DNA of 64,000 nt, from positions 1 through 64,000 of the forward strand of contig SOEU01000012.1 in the NCBI GenBank assembly GCA_021646415.1, in the 5' to 3' direction. The position numbers and the translations under genes are program-made. Source of the DNA: Candidatus Brocadia sp. Its GTDB lineage: Bacteria; Planctomycetota; Brocadiia; Brocadiales; Brocadiaceae. Every line of letters starts with the position of its first letter. Position 1 is the stretch's first letter. The notes beneath the pieces are model-generated. The model did not search any database and was not told the DNA's origin. It saw only the letters and a list, made by a program, of their open reading frames with translations. Positions 15,963-23,929 of the stretch are shown here, piece after piece.

Positions 15963-18088
15963 TCAAAAATTACCCCCTGATTTCACTTTTTCTAAACCCC
16001 GTTCTGCCAACCGTAATCCAAAAATACGTTGCGTTAACAGGAATTCACCATTACTTTCACACCATTTTTTATATAATTCATACAGGTCGCCTGCTTTAGC
16101 TTTTACCTCTGGTGTTAAAATGCAACATTCTGAAAGAAACGCCCCGATAACGTCCATTTCCTCACGACAACTATTCGTTGCGGATTTTACCTCATCGGGT
16201 GTTTGCAGTCCAATGCGCTGCCATTCAAGGCAACCCTGGACAGCCCAAACAAGTATCCCAGGCATTTCGTCTTTCAACTTCTCCAAAAGTTTGGGATCCT
16301 TTTTGTCTTCTGGAATGGTTACGGTAAATGGAATTAGCCGAATACGTCTCCTTGATATTAGGCTTATGGTTAGCGGCCAGCCATATCTTGAATGTTGGTC
16401 GAAAGTCGAAATACTCACCGAAAAGGAATCTTGCCGTAATGGTATCCCCGCCTGTTAGCTGTTTGATTAATACTTCAGCCAGTCGCCTTTCGCCTTCTGT
16501 TTCAACAGCTGAAATAAATCGTTTGCCTGTCATCCTTGCCAGGTCGTTTCGAATTGTTTCGTTTTTTCTGATAAGAAATGTTTCAAAATCCGCAGCCTGT
16601 GCATAGTCACCAAGCAACATCCCTAAACATGCCAAGAAAGTAGTTTTGCCGTTACTTCCTGTACCATGTAAAAGAAAAAGGCATTGTTCGGAAACATCAC
16701 CTGTCAGGGCATACCCAATAGCCCTCTGCAAATACCGAATAAGGTCGTAATTCCAATTAAAAATGGTTTCAAGAAATTCAATCCATGTCGGACAGGGAGC
16801 TCTTGGATTGTATTCGGCAGGTATTATCTTCGTGATGAAGTCTTTCGGATCATGCGGTTTGAGTATTCCCGTTTTCAGGTCAATCAATCCATTAAGGCAA
16901 TTTAGAAAGTATGCACCAACGTCAAGCTCTTGTGGTGAAATCGGAATACCCGGTTCACTTTGTGCAAGCGATACCATAGCATTTAATCTATGTTCTGATT
17001 CGCTAAATACTGCCCACTTAGCTATACTCTGCCGTTGTTGTGTATCGATGATCGTTGCTGCTTCCGTGTAGATTTGTTTAACGGTGTCCTTTGCAAGTCT
17101 CAGAATTTGGCCATTATTGTCAATGTGCCAGGTCTTGTCGTCCCAAATAAGCCATTTCTTCCAGGCAAAGCAATATCGGATTATGTGTCCGTATTGTGAA
17201 ACCAGCCTTTTGGCGTTACCCAAATCAGTACAATTAAAACTAACAATTCCCGTTAGTTCATATCTATAAGCAGAATTGAGAATATTTTTAACTTCTGTTT
17301 CTGACAATGGCGGATTACACCGCTTTTGGTTTTCAGCTTCCAATGTGGATAATGCCGTATCATAGGACACATCCTTTGCCCTGAGACTACAGGCAAGCTT
17401 AAATAGCGTATCATTCCGTTGACCTTCGGGGATAGAATTATTTGCCGTTCTCGGAACAGTTATCTTTTCGCTGATATTCCGTCTGTTAAACACCCATGAC
17501 GGCACTTCTGGCAAGACTATATCTGGATTAACACCATTCATAACGCCTCCCGCTAATATGTACACTGGGTGGGGCAACGACATAACCACCCTCTGCCTTT
17601 ATATCGACCTTATTGACGAAGCCTGGCTGCGTTTTTATCGGCGTCTTTGACTTAAAATAGTAATGTACCCCCCGGCCTGTTCTCACGCATGGTACTGATT
17701 CATTTTGCAAGTCTTTAATACGTTCCCGACCTAAAGCCTCAAAGCCCTCATCGCCGTCAACATCGATGACCACAAGACCACTTTTACCACCAGTCACAAG
17801 ACCGATATTGCTTGGTAAAGCTGATTCTTTCGGCCACCACTTTTTAATCTGCTCAATATCTGATGTGGCGTCCTTTAGTCCATTTTTAGTTTTTGGATGT
17901 TTACCTGGACTTTCACAATCTTTAGCCATGCCACAGGTACAATAGCCTTTCTGGTTAATTGTGTGTAATGGAATGACTGGCCACCCTAACGCTGCATAAT
18001 CCAAAGCATATTTTAAAAATACTTCGCTTTCTGTTTCGTTGGTAAAATGATTTCTTTCAGGCATTTCTACTGTCTCCTGAACACTCAC
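15963..18088 (-). pseudogene. Prim-pol / P4-type primase-helicase, broken by two frameshifts
   Basis: Three overlapping frames make one ~700-residue protein. 18088-17528 encodes the bifunctional primase/polymerase domain (GWPVIPLHTINQKGYCTCGM, VVIDVDGDEGFE, GGYVVAPPSVHISG). 17589-16225 encodes the linker, D5_N-like domain and SF3-type helicase with Walker A LLHGTGSNGKTTFLA and ISAVETEGERRLAEVLIKQL. 16418-15963 encodes the helicase C-terminus (RRIRLIPFTVTIPEDKKDP). The first break is one extra base near 17535 (tggtgttaat for tgggttaat). The second is near 16350, where the usual D-x-x-IW stretch between KET and RRIRLIPF is deleted. This would be the element's replication initiator; it cannot now be made whole. 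Confidence 0.85.
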
Positions 18089-18236
18089 ATTTTTTATTTT
18101 TCAAGAAAGCCTCAATCGCATTCCTAAGAGTTTCTGATCTGGATTGCCCCATTTTTCTGCTAACCTCAGTTAGTTCCCTATGCATTTTCGTTGGAATCAA
18201 ACCTTGAACAAATCTGTAACCGTCTTTTACAACCAT
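18057..18236 (-). CDS. CopG-like ribbon-helix-helix regulator, 59 aa
   Basis: The frame MVVKDGYRFVQGLIPTKMHR ... MGQSRSETLRNAIEAFLKNK has an initial beta strand, then helix-turn-helix spacing typical of CopG/Arc repressors. It overlaps the prim-pol start, so the two are probably co-translated. It is the likely regulator of element replication or copy number. The Cys-rich tail (CECSGDS) is within the overlap. Confidence 0.6.
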   Translation of the reverse strand: MVVKDGYRFVQGLIPTKMHRELTEVSRKMGQSRSETLRNAIEAFLKNKKCECSGDSRNA

Positions 18237-18256
18237 AACTTAAACCCCCAAATAAA

Positions 18257-18310
18257 AAAATCCTTCGCAAATAAAATCGTTAAGACAACGACCAATCTGC
18301 GAAGGATTTT
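18257..18310 (-). terminator. Nested hairpin downstream of the zinc-ribbon gene
   Basis: Outer arms aaaatccttcgca and tgcgaaggatttt are perfect 13-bp complements. An inner tcgtt/aacga stem sits in the loop. A/T tracts on both sides allow termination on either strand. It separates the zinc-ribbon gene from the CopG-like/prim-pol operon. Confidence 0.7.
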
Positions 18311-18371
18311 ATTAATTTATTAATACTTTTGCAAAATTATCGGGCAATAGCTTTAATCAGGAATAAAGCCA

Positions 18372-19604
18372 TTACCTATCAGTTGTTGGTTTTAAATGAT
18401 CATCAATGGTTTCTCCGTTTCTTACCGCTTCTTTAGCCATAATCTTGGCTTCTTCTTTAGGATAGCCACGTTCTTCGAAGTAATGAGTAAGTTTAGAAAT
18501 TTTATTATTTACCTCACTTATTTTTTTACGCCTCTTGCATTCTTGTGAAGCCTTACTATTCTTTTTTCTGGAAGGTTGATTAAATATGTCTTCGCATCCT
18601 TTACAATACTTTCTAGGCTGTCCTTTGCTTTTAATTCTTATAAAGAATGTCCCACATAACGGGCATTGCTTTAAACGTGAGTGTAATTCCTTATTGTTAA
18701 TTCCGAAATCCAGAATACAGGCATAAATCGCATGTGGTATCATACCGTAGTGTGGAAATGGTTTTTTATATTGCATACTATCCATTACCAGAGTATTCCT
18801 ACCTCTGTATTTCCTTCCATCAAATGTTTCCTCGTCTTCTGCCGGTAATTCGTCCTCTTTCCACCATTCCAAATAAGGTTTTCTGATTGTTTCCATATAA
18901 CTCTGTAAAACTTCACTTGCAGGACGTTCGTTATCATAAGTTTTTGTATTCCATACGAGATTAGCAAGAATTCTGGATAATTCACCCCGTATATCTAGTA
19001 ATTGGCTGTAAAACCTATTTTCAAAATGTAGTTTCCATTCGTCAGAGAAGTTAAAACTTCCGGGAGGTTTAATTTCTGGGTTTAAAGATGACAAAGGACG
19101 TCCATCTTCCGTAACGAGTTCATCGCCTCTTTTAGGTGTTATTCCAGCTTTTAAAAAGAATTCCTTAAAATCCTTAAGACTTGGAGCAGCATTAATGCCG
19201 CCAAATATTATATCTTTTTTTGAATCGAGTCTTTTTAGTACTTCCGAATTGTTTTGCTTTGGAACAATTTTTTCACTTTTTTTGACCATATCCTCATAAT
19301 AATCTATTAGTTCATGGTGTTCCTCTAGTAATTTTTTGCGCCTTTCTCTTAACTTTTTAAGTTCTTCTTCTATCTTGGAAATGTTAATAGTTGGCTTCTT
19401 TTTTATGATCTGCCATTCATAGCCTGTAACTTTGTTTATGATTCTGTCGTGTTCGAGTACAAGGTGTGATACATCCTGTGGCAATGGTGGACGCTTAAGG
19501 TATCTGCGTTCATAAGGAAACATATACTGGTTGGGATGCCCAGGTTTACTCTTTATGTTGAGAAAATCTAAAACCCATTGAACGGTCTCTGGTATGTCTT
19601 CCAT
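18372..19604 (-). CDS. Unknown protein with coiled coil and C-terminal zinc ribbon
   Basis: The 410-residue protein is not assigned to a named family. Residues ~65-110 are a strong coiled coil (IEEELKKLRERRKKLLEEHH). Residues about 317-345 form a zinc ribbon CPLCGTFFIRIKSKG ... KYCKGC (CxxC-x15-17-CxxC), like the CGNR type seen in putative nucleic-acid-binding regulators. A basic tail follows (KKNSKASQECKRRKKI). Shine-Dalgarno tggaga lies before ATG 19604. It stands alone between the terminator at 18257 and the DUF72 body, and may be element cargo or a regulator. Confidence 0.6.
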   Translation of the reverse strand: MEDIPETVQWVLDFLNIKSKPGHPNQYMFPYERRYLKRPPLPQDVSHLVLEHDRIINKVTGYEWQIIKKKPTINISKIEEELKKLRERRKKLLEEHHELIDYYEDMVKKSEKIVPKQNNSEVLKRLDSKKDIIFGGINAAPSLKDFKEFFLKAGITPKRGDELVTEDGRPLSSLNPEIKPPGSFNFSDEWKLHFENRFYSQLLDIRGELSRILANLVWNTKTYDNERPASEVLQSYMETIRKPYLEWWKEDELPAEDEETFDGRKYRGRNTLVMDSMQYKKPFPHYGMIPHAIYACILDFGINNKELHSRLKQCPLCGTFFIRIKSKGQPRKYCKGCEDIFNQPSRKKNSKASQECKRRKKISEVNNKISKLTHYFEERGYPKEEAKIMAKEAVRNGETIDDHLKPTTDR

Positions 19605-19643
19605 CTGTCATTTCTCCAATAAATGACTCTCCAAGAGTAAGAA

Positions 19644-20405
19644 TTAAGGGAAACCGTTGGAGTCGGCTTTTCCCTCAATTAACTTTAACATCTCAATTGC
19701 ATTTTTAACCGACTTCCCTGCATGGCAGTTAATAAACAGAACTAAGGTATTCCTGGTAGTGCCGGATATATTCTTTATATCGGGTACGAAAGACTTCAAT
19801 TCTTCTGACGTGTACAGATAGTCATATCGTTCTGCTACTGATGCATCAAACCAGTTCGTATTCCTGCCATGAAACCTGAAGTATCCCAGGTCGGTTGTTG
19901 CCGTTGGATTATATGGCATAAGACCTTTGAGTTTGGGTTCGTCTACGATACAGTATCCAATATTGTTCTCTTTAAGAAATGTCAGACCTCTTTCGCTATG
20001 CCAGTAATAGTTCCTAAACTCTACCAACAACGGTATGTCTTTCAGTCTCTCTTTGAAAGTCAGGAGGTAGTTATAGTTGTCCTTTACTGCATGAAAGCTA
20101 TAGGGGAATTGAGCAAGGACTGCGGTTAGCCGGTTCTCTTTCTTTAAAGGTTCGATGGCATATAAGAAGCGGTCAAAGGCATCTTTATTATCAATGAATG
20201 CCCCTGTATCTTTATCCCGTATCTCATGGGTCATGGACTTATGCGCCTTGACGGTAAACTCAAAATTGGGAGACGTCTTTTTTAGCATGCCTTCAAAGGA
20301 TTTTGGGGAGGGAATTGTATAATACGTGGAGTTAATTTCGGTTATTTTAAATCCAAGATGCTGTTCGTAATACGGAAGCATCTCTCCCTTCTTGATATTG
20401 TCAGG
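19644..20405 (-). pseudogene. DUF72 (YecE-like) protein lacking its N-terminus
   Basis: From MLPYYEQHLGFKITEINSTY on, the sequence is a normal DUF72 TIM-barrel protein (FEFTVKAHKSMTHEIRD, VLAQFPYSFH, LLVEFRNYYW, YFRFHGRNTNWFD). Upstream codons PDNIKKGE are also DUF72-like, but the first ~20 residues are missing and are replaced by the end of a lipoprotein gene. The missing piece is found at 11250-11194. A start at 20381 could still yield a truncated protein of 245 residues, lacking the first strand of the barrel. DUF72 function is unknown. Confidence 0.75.
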
Positions 20406-20899
20406 GCTTTTCCTGTGATATTGTTCCCATTTTGCTCCAGGTATGCGGTGACTGAATCACTACCCCATTCTGGAATTGTTAAATATCCTTTCCAAGTACC
20501 GGCAATATTTATTTGTGTTGAAGTTGCTATCGGTGTTGGTGTTGGCGTTGGTGTTGATGGTAGTTTTATTAATGTAACTCTTTCTAATTGATAGCTATAC
20601 TCGGCTGATACAGTAGTAAAATCTATTTCTTTTGTTAGGCTCTGATATCCTGATTTTTCATACTTAAATGTATATTTTTGTGGTTTAATACCTTCGTAAA
20701 AACTGCCAAGAGTATACCAACCATTTGCATTTGTAGTGTCAGTAAATATATTATAATTATCTTTTGTGCTTACTTTAACATTTTCCAATGGTACATCATT
20801 TTCATCGTAGACATAACCATAAACTTGTAAGTCCGCATACGCATTTATCTGTGTGAATAAAACGAAAATGAATAATATTCCCCAAGTTAACCTTTTCAT
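20342..20899 (-). pseudogene. Secreted carboxypeptidase-regulatory-like protein, C-terminally truncated
   Basis: A signal peptide (MKRLTWGILFIFVLFTQINA) precedes a carboxypeptidase-regulatory-like module (VYGYVYDENDVPLENVKVST) and a Pro/Thr linker (STPTPTPTPIATS). A second domain starts IAGTWKGYLTIPEWGSDSV and breaks off in LEQNGNNITG, where similar proteins continue for tens of residues. The frame then runs out of register through DUF72 DNA (SRRERCFRITNSILDLK) and stops. The layout echoes the repetitive protein at 3-1016. It is exported but truncated. Confidence 0.65.
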
Positions 20900-20935
20900 T
20901 TTTAACTCCTTAAGTCTTGTATACGAATCACATGC

Positions 20936-21199
20936 TTATTTATAAATATCCCGCCTGTGCCCTATTTTGTGTACGGTAATAACTTTCTTGTTATGGTCTA
21001 TTTCATAAATAATTCTATAGTCTCCAACTTGTAATTTATAGAAATCAGCAAGGTTACCATGTAAGTGCAATAGGTTTAATGCCTCAACATTCTCAGAAAG
21101 CCATTTTAATTTGCTGGTAATTCTTTTCGCCGTTCTTTTCTCAATTTTTGATAACTCATCAATTGCTTTTGGTTGAATGATTACGCGGTACTTATTCAA
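20936..21199 (-). CDS. RelE/ParE-family toxin
   Basis: The 87-residue protein has the type II toxin fold: YRVIIQPKAIDELSKIEK, LADFYKLQVGDYRIIYEID and VHKIGHRRDIYK. RelE-type members cleave mRNA at the ribosome, ParE-type members poison gyrase; the sequence fits the RelE-like group (YRIIYEID, HRRDIY). It overlaps the upstream antitoxin gene by 8 bp, the standard TA order. It probably stabilises the integrated element. Confidence 0.88.
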   Translation of the reverse strand: MNKYRVIIQPKAIDELSKIEKRTAKRITSKLKWLSENVEALNLLHLHGNLADFYKLQVGDYRIIYEIDHNKKVITVHKIGHRRDIYK

Positions 21200-21416
21200 G
21201 CCCCAGTTCCTTTACTACCGTTTCAAGTGGGATTCCCTTTTCTTTCTTCTTTTTTGATTTCAGCAATTCCTTTTCAACCTCTGGTCTCAATTCAAATCCA
21301 TAATCAGGATCGATAACCTCTAAGACCGTGTCTTTTATAAGTTTCTTAAACTCTCTCACAGTCATATCACTTATTTTTTTATCTGATATTTTTTTACCTA
21401 ATGTCTTTGAAGCCAT
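21192..21416 (-). CDS. Antitoxin partner of the RelE-like toxin
   Basis: The 74-residue protein is charged and helical, with DMTVREFKKLIKDTVLEVID (a typical antitoxin DNA-binding or dimerisation segment) and a toxin-binding-like tail EKGIPLETVVKELGLE. It lies directly before the toxin and overlaps it. Family assignment rests on context and on similarity to short RelB-like antitoxins found with ParE/RelE toxins. Confidence 0.75.
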   Translation of the reverse strand: MASKTLGKKISDKKISDMTVREFKKLIKDTVLEVIDPDYGFELRPEVEKELLKSKKKKEKGIPLETVVKELGLE

Positions 21417-21438
21417 TTCTTTTCCTCTTTATTCCAAC

Positions 21439-21487
21439 AAAAAAGGCCAATTGCAGAAGGTCATGGCTTCCACAATCAGCCTTTTTT
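21439..21487. terminator. Long hairpin upstream of the antitoxin
   Basis: aaaaaaggc pairs with gcctttttt, with inner pairs attg/caat and gaag/cttc. A/T tracts on both sides would allow bidirectional termination, insulating the TA operon from the element end. Confidence 0.55.
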
Positions 21488-21902
21488 ACATGGATGTTTC
21501 CATCCAATCTAATCACCGTCCTGTATGACCATGACTCATAACAGGTACAGGTTGTTTTGCCGGTATTCTAACAACTTTACTCTACTTGTCAAACCAAATA
21601 CATCTTATCAAAGGTCTTAATTAACCTCTTAAATTCAAAAATACCCACCAAAAAGCTTTGGAAAACACATGTTTTTAACAGTCGGATTGCTTACATCGAC
21701 CTAAACCACGTTTGCCATACTTAGGATCGTTTTTATCGCATTAAAACGCTATTTTAAACAGCAAAAATATTCCATCCCGCCGTTTTCCATGCAACCTGAA
21801 ATGCGAAAATTTTTCGCTTAAACCCTTTTTGCTGTTTTTCTATCACAAGGGGGTATTATTAAAAATGTCCATGCATGTAATGTCCATACCCCCCTTATTC
21901 AT

Positions 21903-21921
21903 GTCGTACTTATGCCGTACC
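21903..21921. other. Right attachment core (attR candidate)
   Basis: gtcgtacttatgccgtacc is identical to 12069-12087 in the same orientation, followed by taatcataaaaa. The left flanking repeat at 11850 starts with the very similar cgtaccgaatcataaaaa, so this junction type occurs twice. Confidence 0.6.
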
Positions 21922-22067
21922 TAATCATAAAAACATAGCAAAACTGGTAAAAACATACAAGAAGTAAATTCCCTTGCATGACTTGAAAATGCTGATAGAA
22001 TCAAAAGAAATTAGAAAATATCAAAAGACATAGAAAAGCCTGAAAACAGCCTGGAAATAACTATTTG
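21913..22067 (+). repeat. Right copy of the ~155-bp diverged direct repeat
   Basis: It is the partner of 11850-12004. The final 34 bp (22034-22067) are identical, and the block starting cgtacctaatcataaaaa is alignable along its length. It lies directly after the right core. Confidence 0.75.
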
Positions 22068-22194
22068 ACATTAAGATACTACTTTGATAGATTGAATTTT
22101 TAAATATTTACGACATAGAGTTTTCTATGACGGGATATAACACAGTAATAATCAACGTTTATATCCGTCCATTATTTTGCTTCCTAAAAATATC

Positions 22195-23898
22195 GTGAAA
22201 AGAAATAAACAACTCTGGATATATCTCTTGCTGGCCATTCTTCCCATAGCATGCAGAACACCTTATTATGCCAAGGCGGAAAAGAAACCCAAGGGGGGGT
22301 ATCTGAATTCGATTACTGACAAGTTCACCGGAGCAACTACACCAGGACAGCACAAGACCGTGGGGATTTCTTACTTCAAAAAAGGAATGACAGAAGAGGC
22401 CTTGGAGGAATTGAAGCTGGCTGCCGAAGGAATAAAAGAAGATGGTGAAGTGCGTCATTATTTGGGAAAGGTTTATTATGAAAATGACAAATTGGACGAA
22501 GCCATTGCCGAGTTGCTTGCTGCCATATCTTACTATAAACCGAATCAAATAACAGAAAGAGCAGATGCTTACAACGACCTTGGTCTCGCTTACAAAAAGA
22601 AGAATGCGTTTACGGAGTCTGTCTCAGCATTTAAAGAAAGTATTGAGTTGGATCCTTCCGTAGCAGATACACACTATAATTTAGCACTCCTCTATTACGA
22701 AGAAGATATAATGAACGAATGCATCACTCATCTCAAAAGGGCAATCAAAATCGACCCGAAAGAAGCCGATGCCCATTTCATGCTGGGATTAGCATATTAC
22801 AAGAAGACATCAATTGACAAGGCTATGGATGAATTTAAACAAGCACTTGATTTAAATCCTAAAGATGCAGAGGCCCGCAATTATCTCGGCATATTGTATT
22901 ATGAACAGGGCAATCTTGAAAAGTCAATCAGTGAACACAAATCTGCCATTCAATTGAATAGAAATTATACCGAGGCTTTTAATAACCTGGGGGTTGCGCT
23001 CTATGCAAAGGGTGATCTCCGTGAGGCAGCAGATGCTTTTCAAAAGGTGTTGGAATTAGAGCCAAAATTTGCAGAAGCACACTATAGCCTTGGACTCATC
23101 TATAGCGAAGAAGGCAGACCTGAAGATGCAGTAGCCTCCCTGGAAAAAGCAATCAAGCTTAATCCAAAAATTGCTGAGGCGCACGTTAAGCTTGGTGAGG
23201 TTTATACGGAAAAGGATATGTTAGAAGAGGCATTGTCAGAATACAACAAGGCCATCGATGTCAAGCCCAATTATGCAGAGGCCTATTACAATTCCGGCGA
23301 ACTCTTTGCTACTGTGGGGAAACATGAAAAATCAATTGCTGCCTGGAGGAAGACCGTTGAGTTTAATCCCAAAAATACGGATGCCTATTTTAATCTGGGG
23401 GTGGCATATTATAACCAGAACAGGCTGGATAAGGCCATTTCCATGTGGAACAAAGTTCTTGAAATAAACCCAACCGATTTCGACGCCCAGACCAGTCTCG
23501 CTGACGTTTATGATATACAGGGTTTAACAGACCAGGCCATACAAACCTGGGAAAAGGTCACAGAAATCTATCCCGATCATGCAGAGATATACTATAAATT
23601 GGGCAATGCCTATGCGAAAAAAGATATGCATACTACTGCCATTCCTTGCTGGGAAAAGGCGGTTGAAATCGATCCGAATATTGCGAATGCCTTTTTCAAT
23701 CTTGGGCTTGTTTATCAAAAGATCGGCAAACAGGACGAGGCCATTGATGCCTATAAAAAGGTTTTGGATATCAATGCGGATGATATAGATGCTCATAAAA
23801 ATTTAGGTTTGCTTTACCAGGAAAAGGGTATGCATGTGGAGGCCGAGTCTGAATTTGCTATTTGCGACAAATTGAAATCTCACCAAGAGATTCGGTGA
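22195..23898 (+). CDS. TPR-repeat lipoprotein
   Basis: The start GTG 22195 gives a signal peptide (WIYLLLAILPIACRTPYY) with a lipobox ending in Cys, so the protein is lipid-anchored in the envelope. An earlier TTG at 22177 is less likely. The rest is about 14 TPR units of 34 residues with the A-x-Y-N-L-G-x-x-Y core and PNxAEAHxNLG joints. TPR arrays mediate protein-protein contacts; no enzymatic domain is present. The gene stands alone after the integrated element. Confidence 0.85.
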   Translation: MKRNKQLWIYLLLAILPIACRTPYYAKAEKKPKGGYLNSITDKFTGATTPGQHKTVGISYFKKGMTEEALEELKLAAEGIKEDGEVRHYLGKVYYENDKLDEAIAELLAAISYYKPNQITERADAYNDLGLAYKKKNAFTESVSAFKESIELDPSVADTHYNLALLYYEEDIMNECITHLKRAIKIDPKEADAHFMLGLAYYKKTSIDKAMDEFKQALDLNPKDAEARNYLGILYYEQGNLEKSISEHKSAIQLNRNYTEAFNNLGVALYAKGDLREAADAFQKVLELEPKFAEAHYSLGLIYSEEGRPEDAVASLEKAIKLNPKIAEAHVKLGEVYTEKDMLEEALSEYNKAIDVKPNYAEAYYNSGELFATVGKHEKSIAAWRKTVEFNPKNTDAYFNLGVAYYNQNRLDKAISMWNKVLEINPTDFDAQTSLADVYDIQGLTDQAIQTWEKVTEIYPDHAEIYYKLGNAYAKKDMHTTAIPCWEKAVEIDPNIANAFFNLGLVYQKIGKQDEAIDAYKKVLDINADDIDAHKNLGLLYQEKGMHVEAESEFAICDKLKSHQEIR

Positions 23899-23929
23899 CT
23901 ATTTTATTATTGAATAGTTGTAAACATTC

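Larger units (their letters stand above)
12066..21921. mobile_element. Degenerate integrative element of about 9.9 kb
   Basis: The ends carry the identical core gtcgtacttatgccgtacc (12069-12087 and 21903-21921), as 22-bp matches in direct orientation. The left copy overlaps the last codons of a tyrosine integrase, a usual place for an attachment site. Inside are integrase, HTH protein, two small membrane proteins, Dam-like methylase, excisionase, PC4-like protein, prim-pol/P4-type helicase, CopG-like regulator, a zinc-ribbon protein, DUF72 body, a truncated lipoprotein and a RelE-type TA pair. No capsid, portal or conjugation genes occur, so it resembles a satellite or mobilisable element that replicates after excision. 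Several genes are frameshifted, so it is probably immobile. Confidence 0.7.
21530..22176. other. Noncoding right end of the element and host junction
   Basis: No gene is seen. It holds the right core (21903-21921) and the right direct repeat (21913-22067). A short palindromic A/T segment (gcgaaaatttttcgc, about 21801-21815) is also present. Confidence 0.6.

Noticed and set aside
14359-18088. Programmed frameshifting in the methylase and primase
   Set aside because: No slippery heptamer or downstream pseudoknot is evident, and one break is a deletion of several conserved residues, so mutation is simpler.
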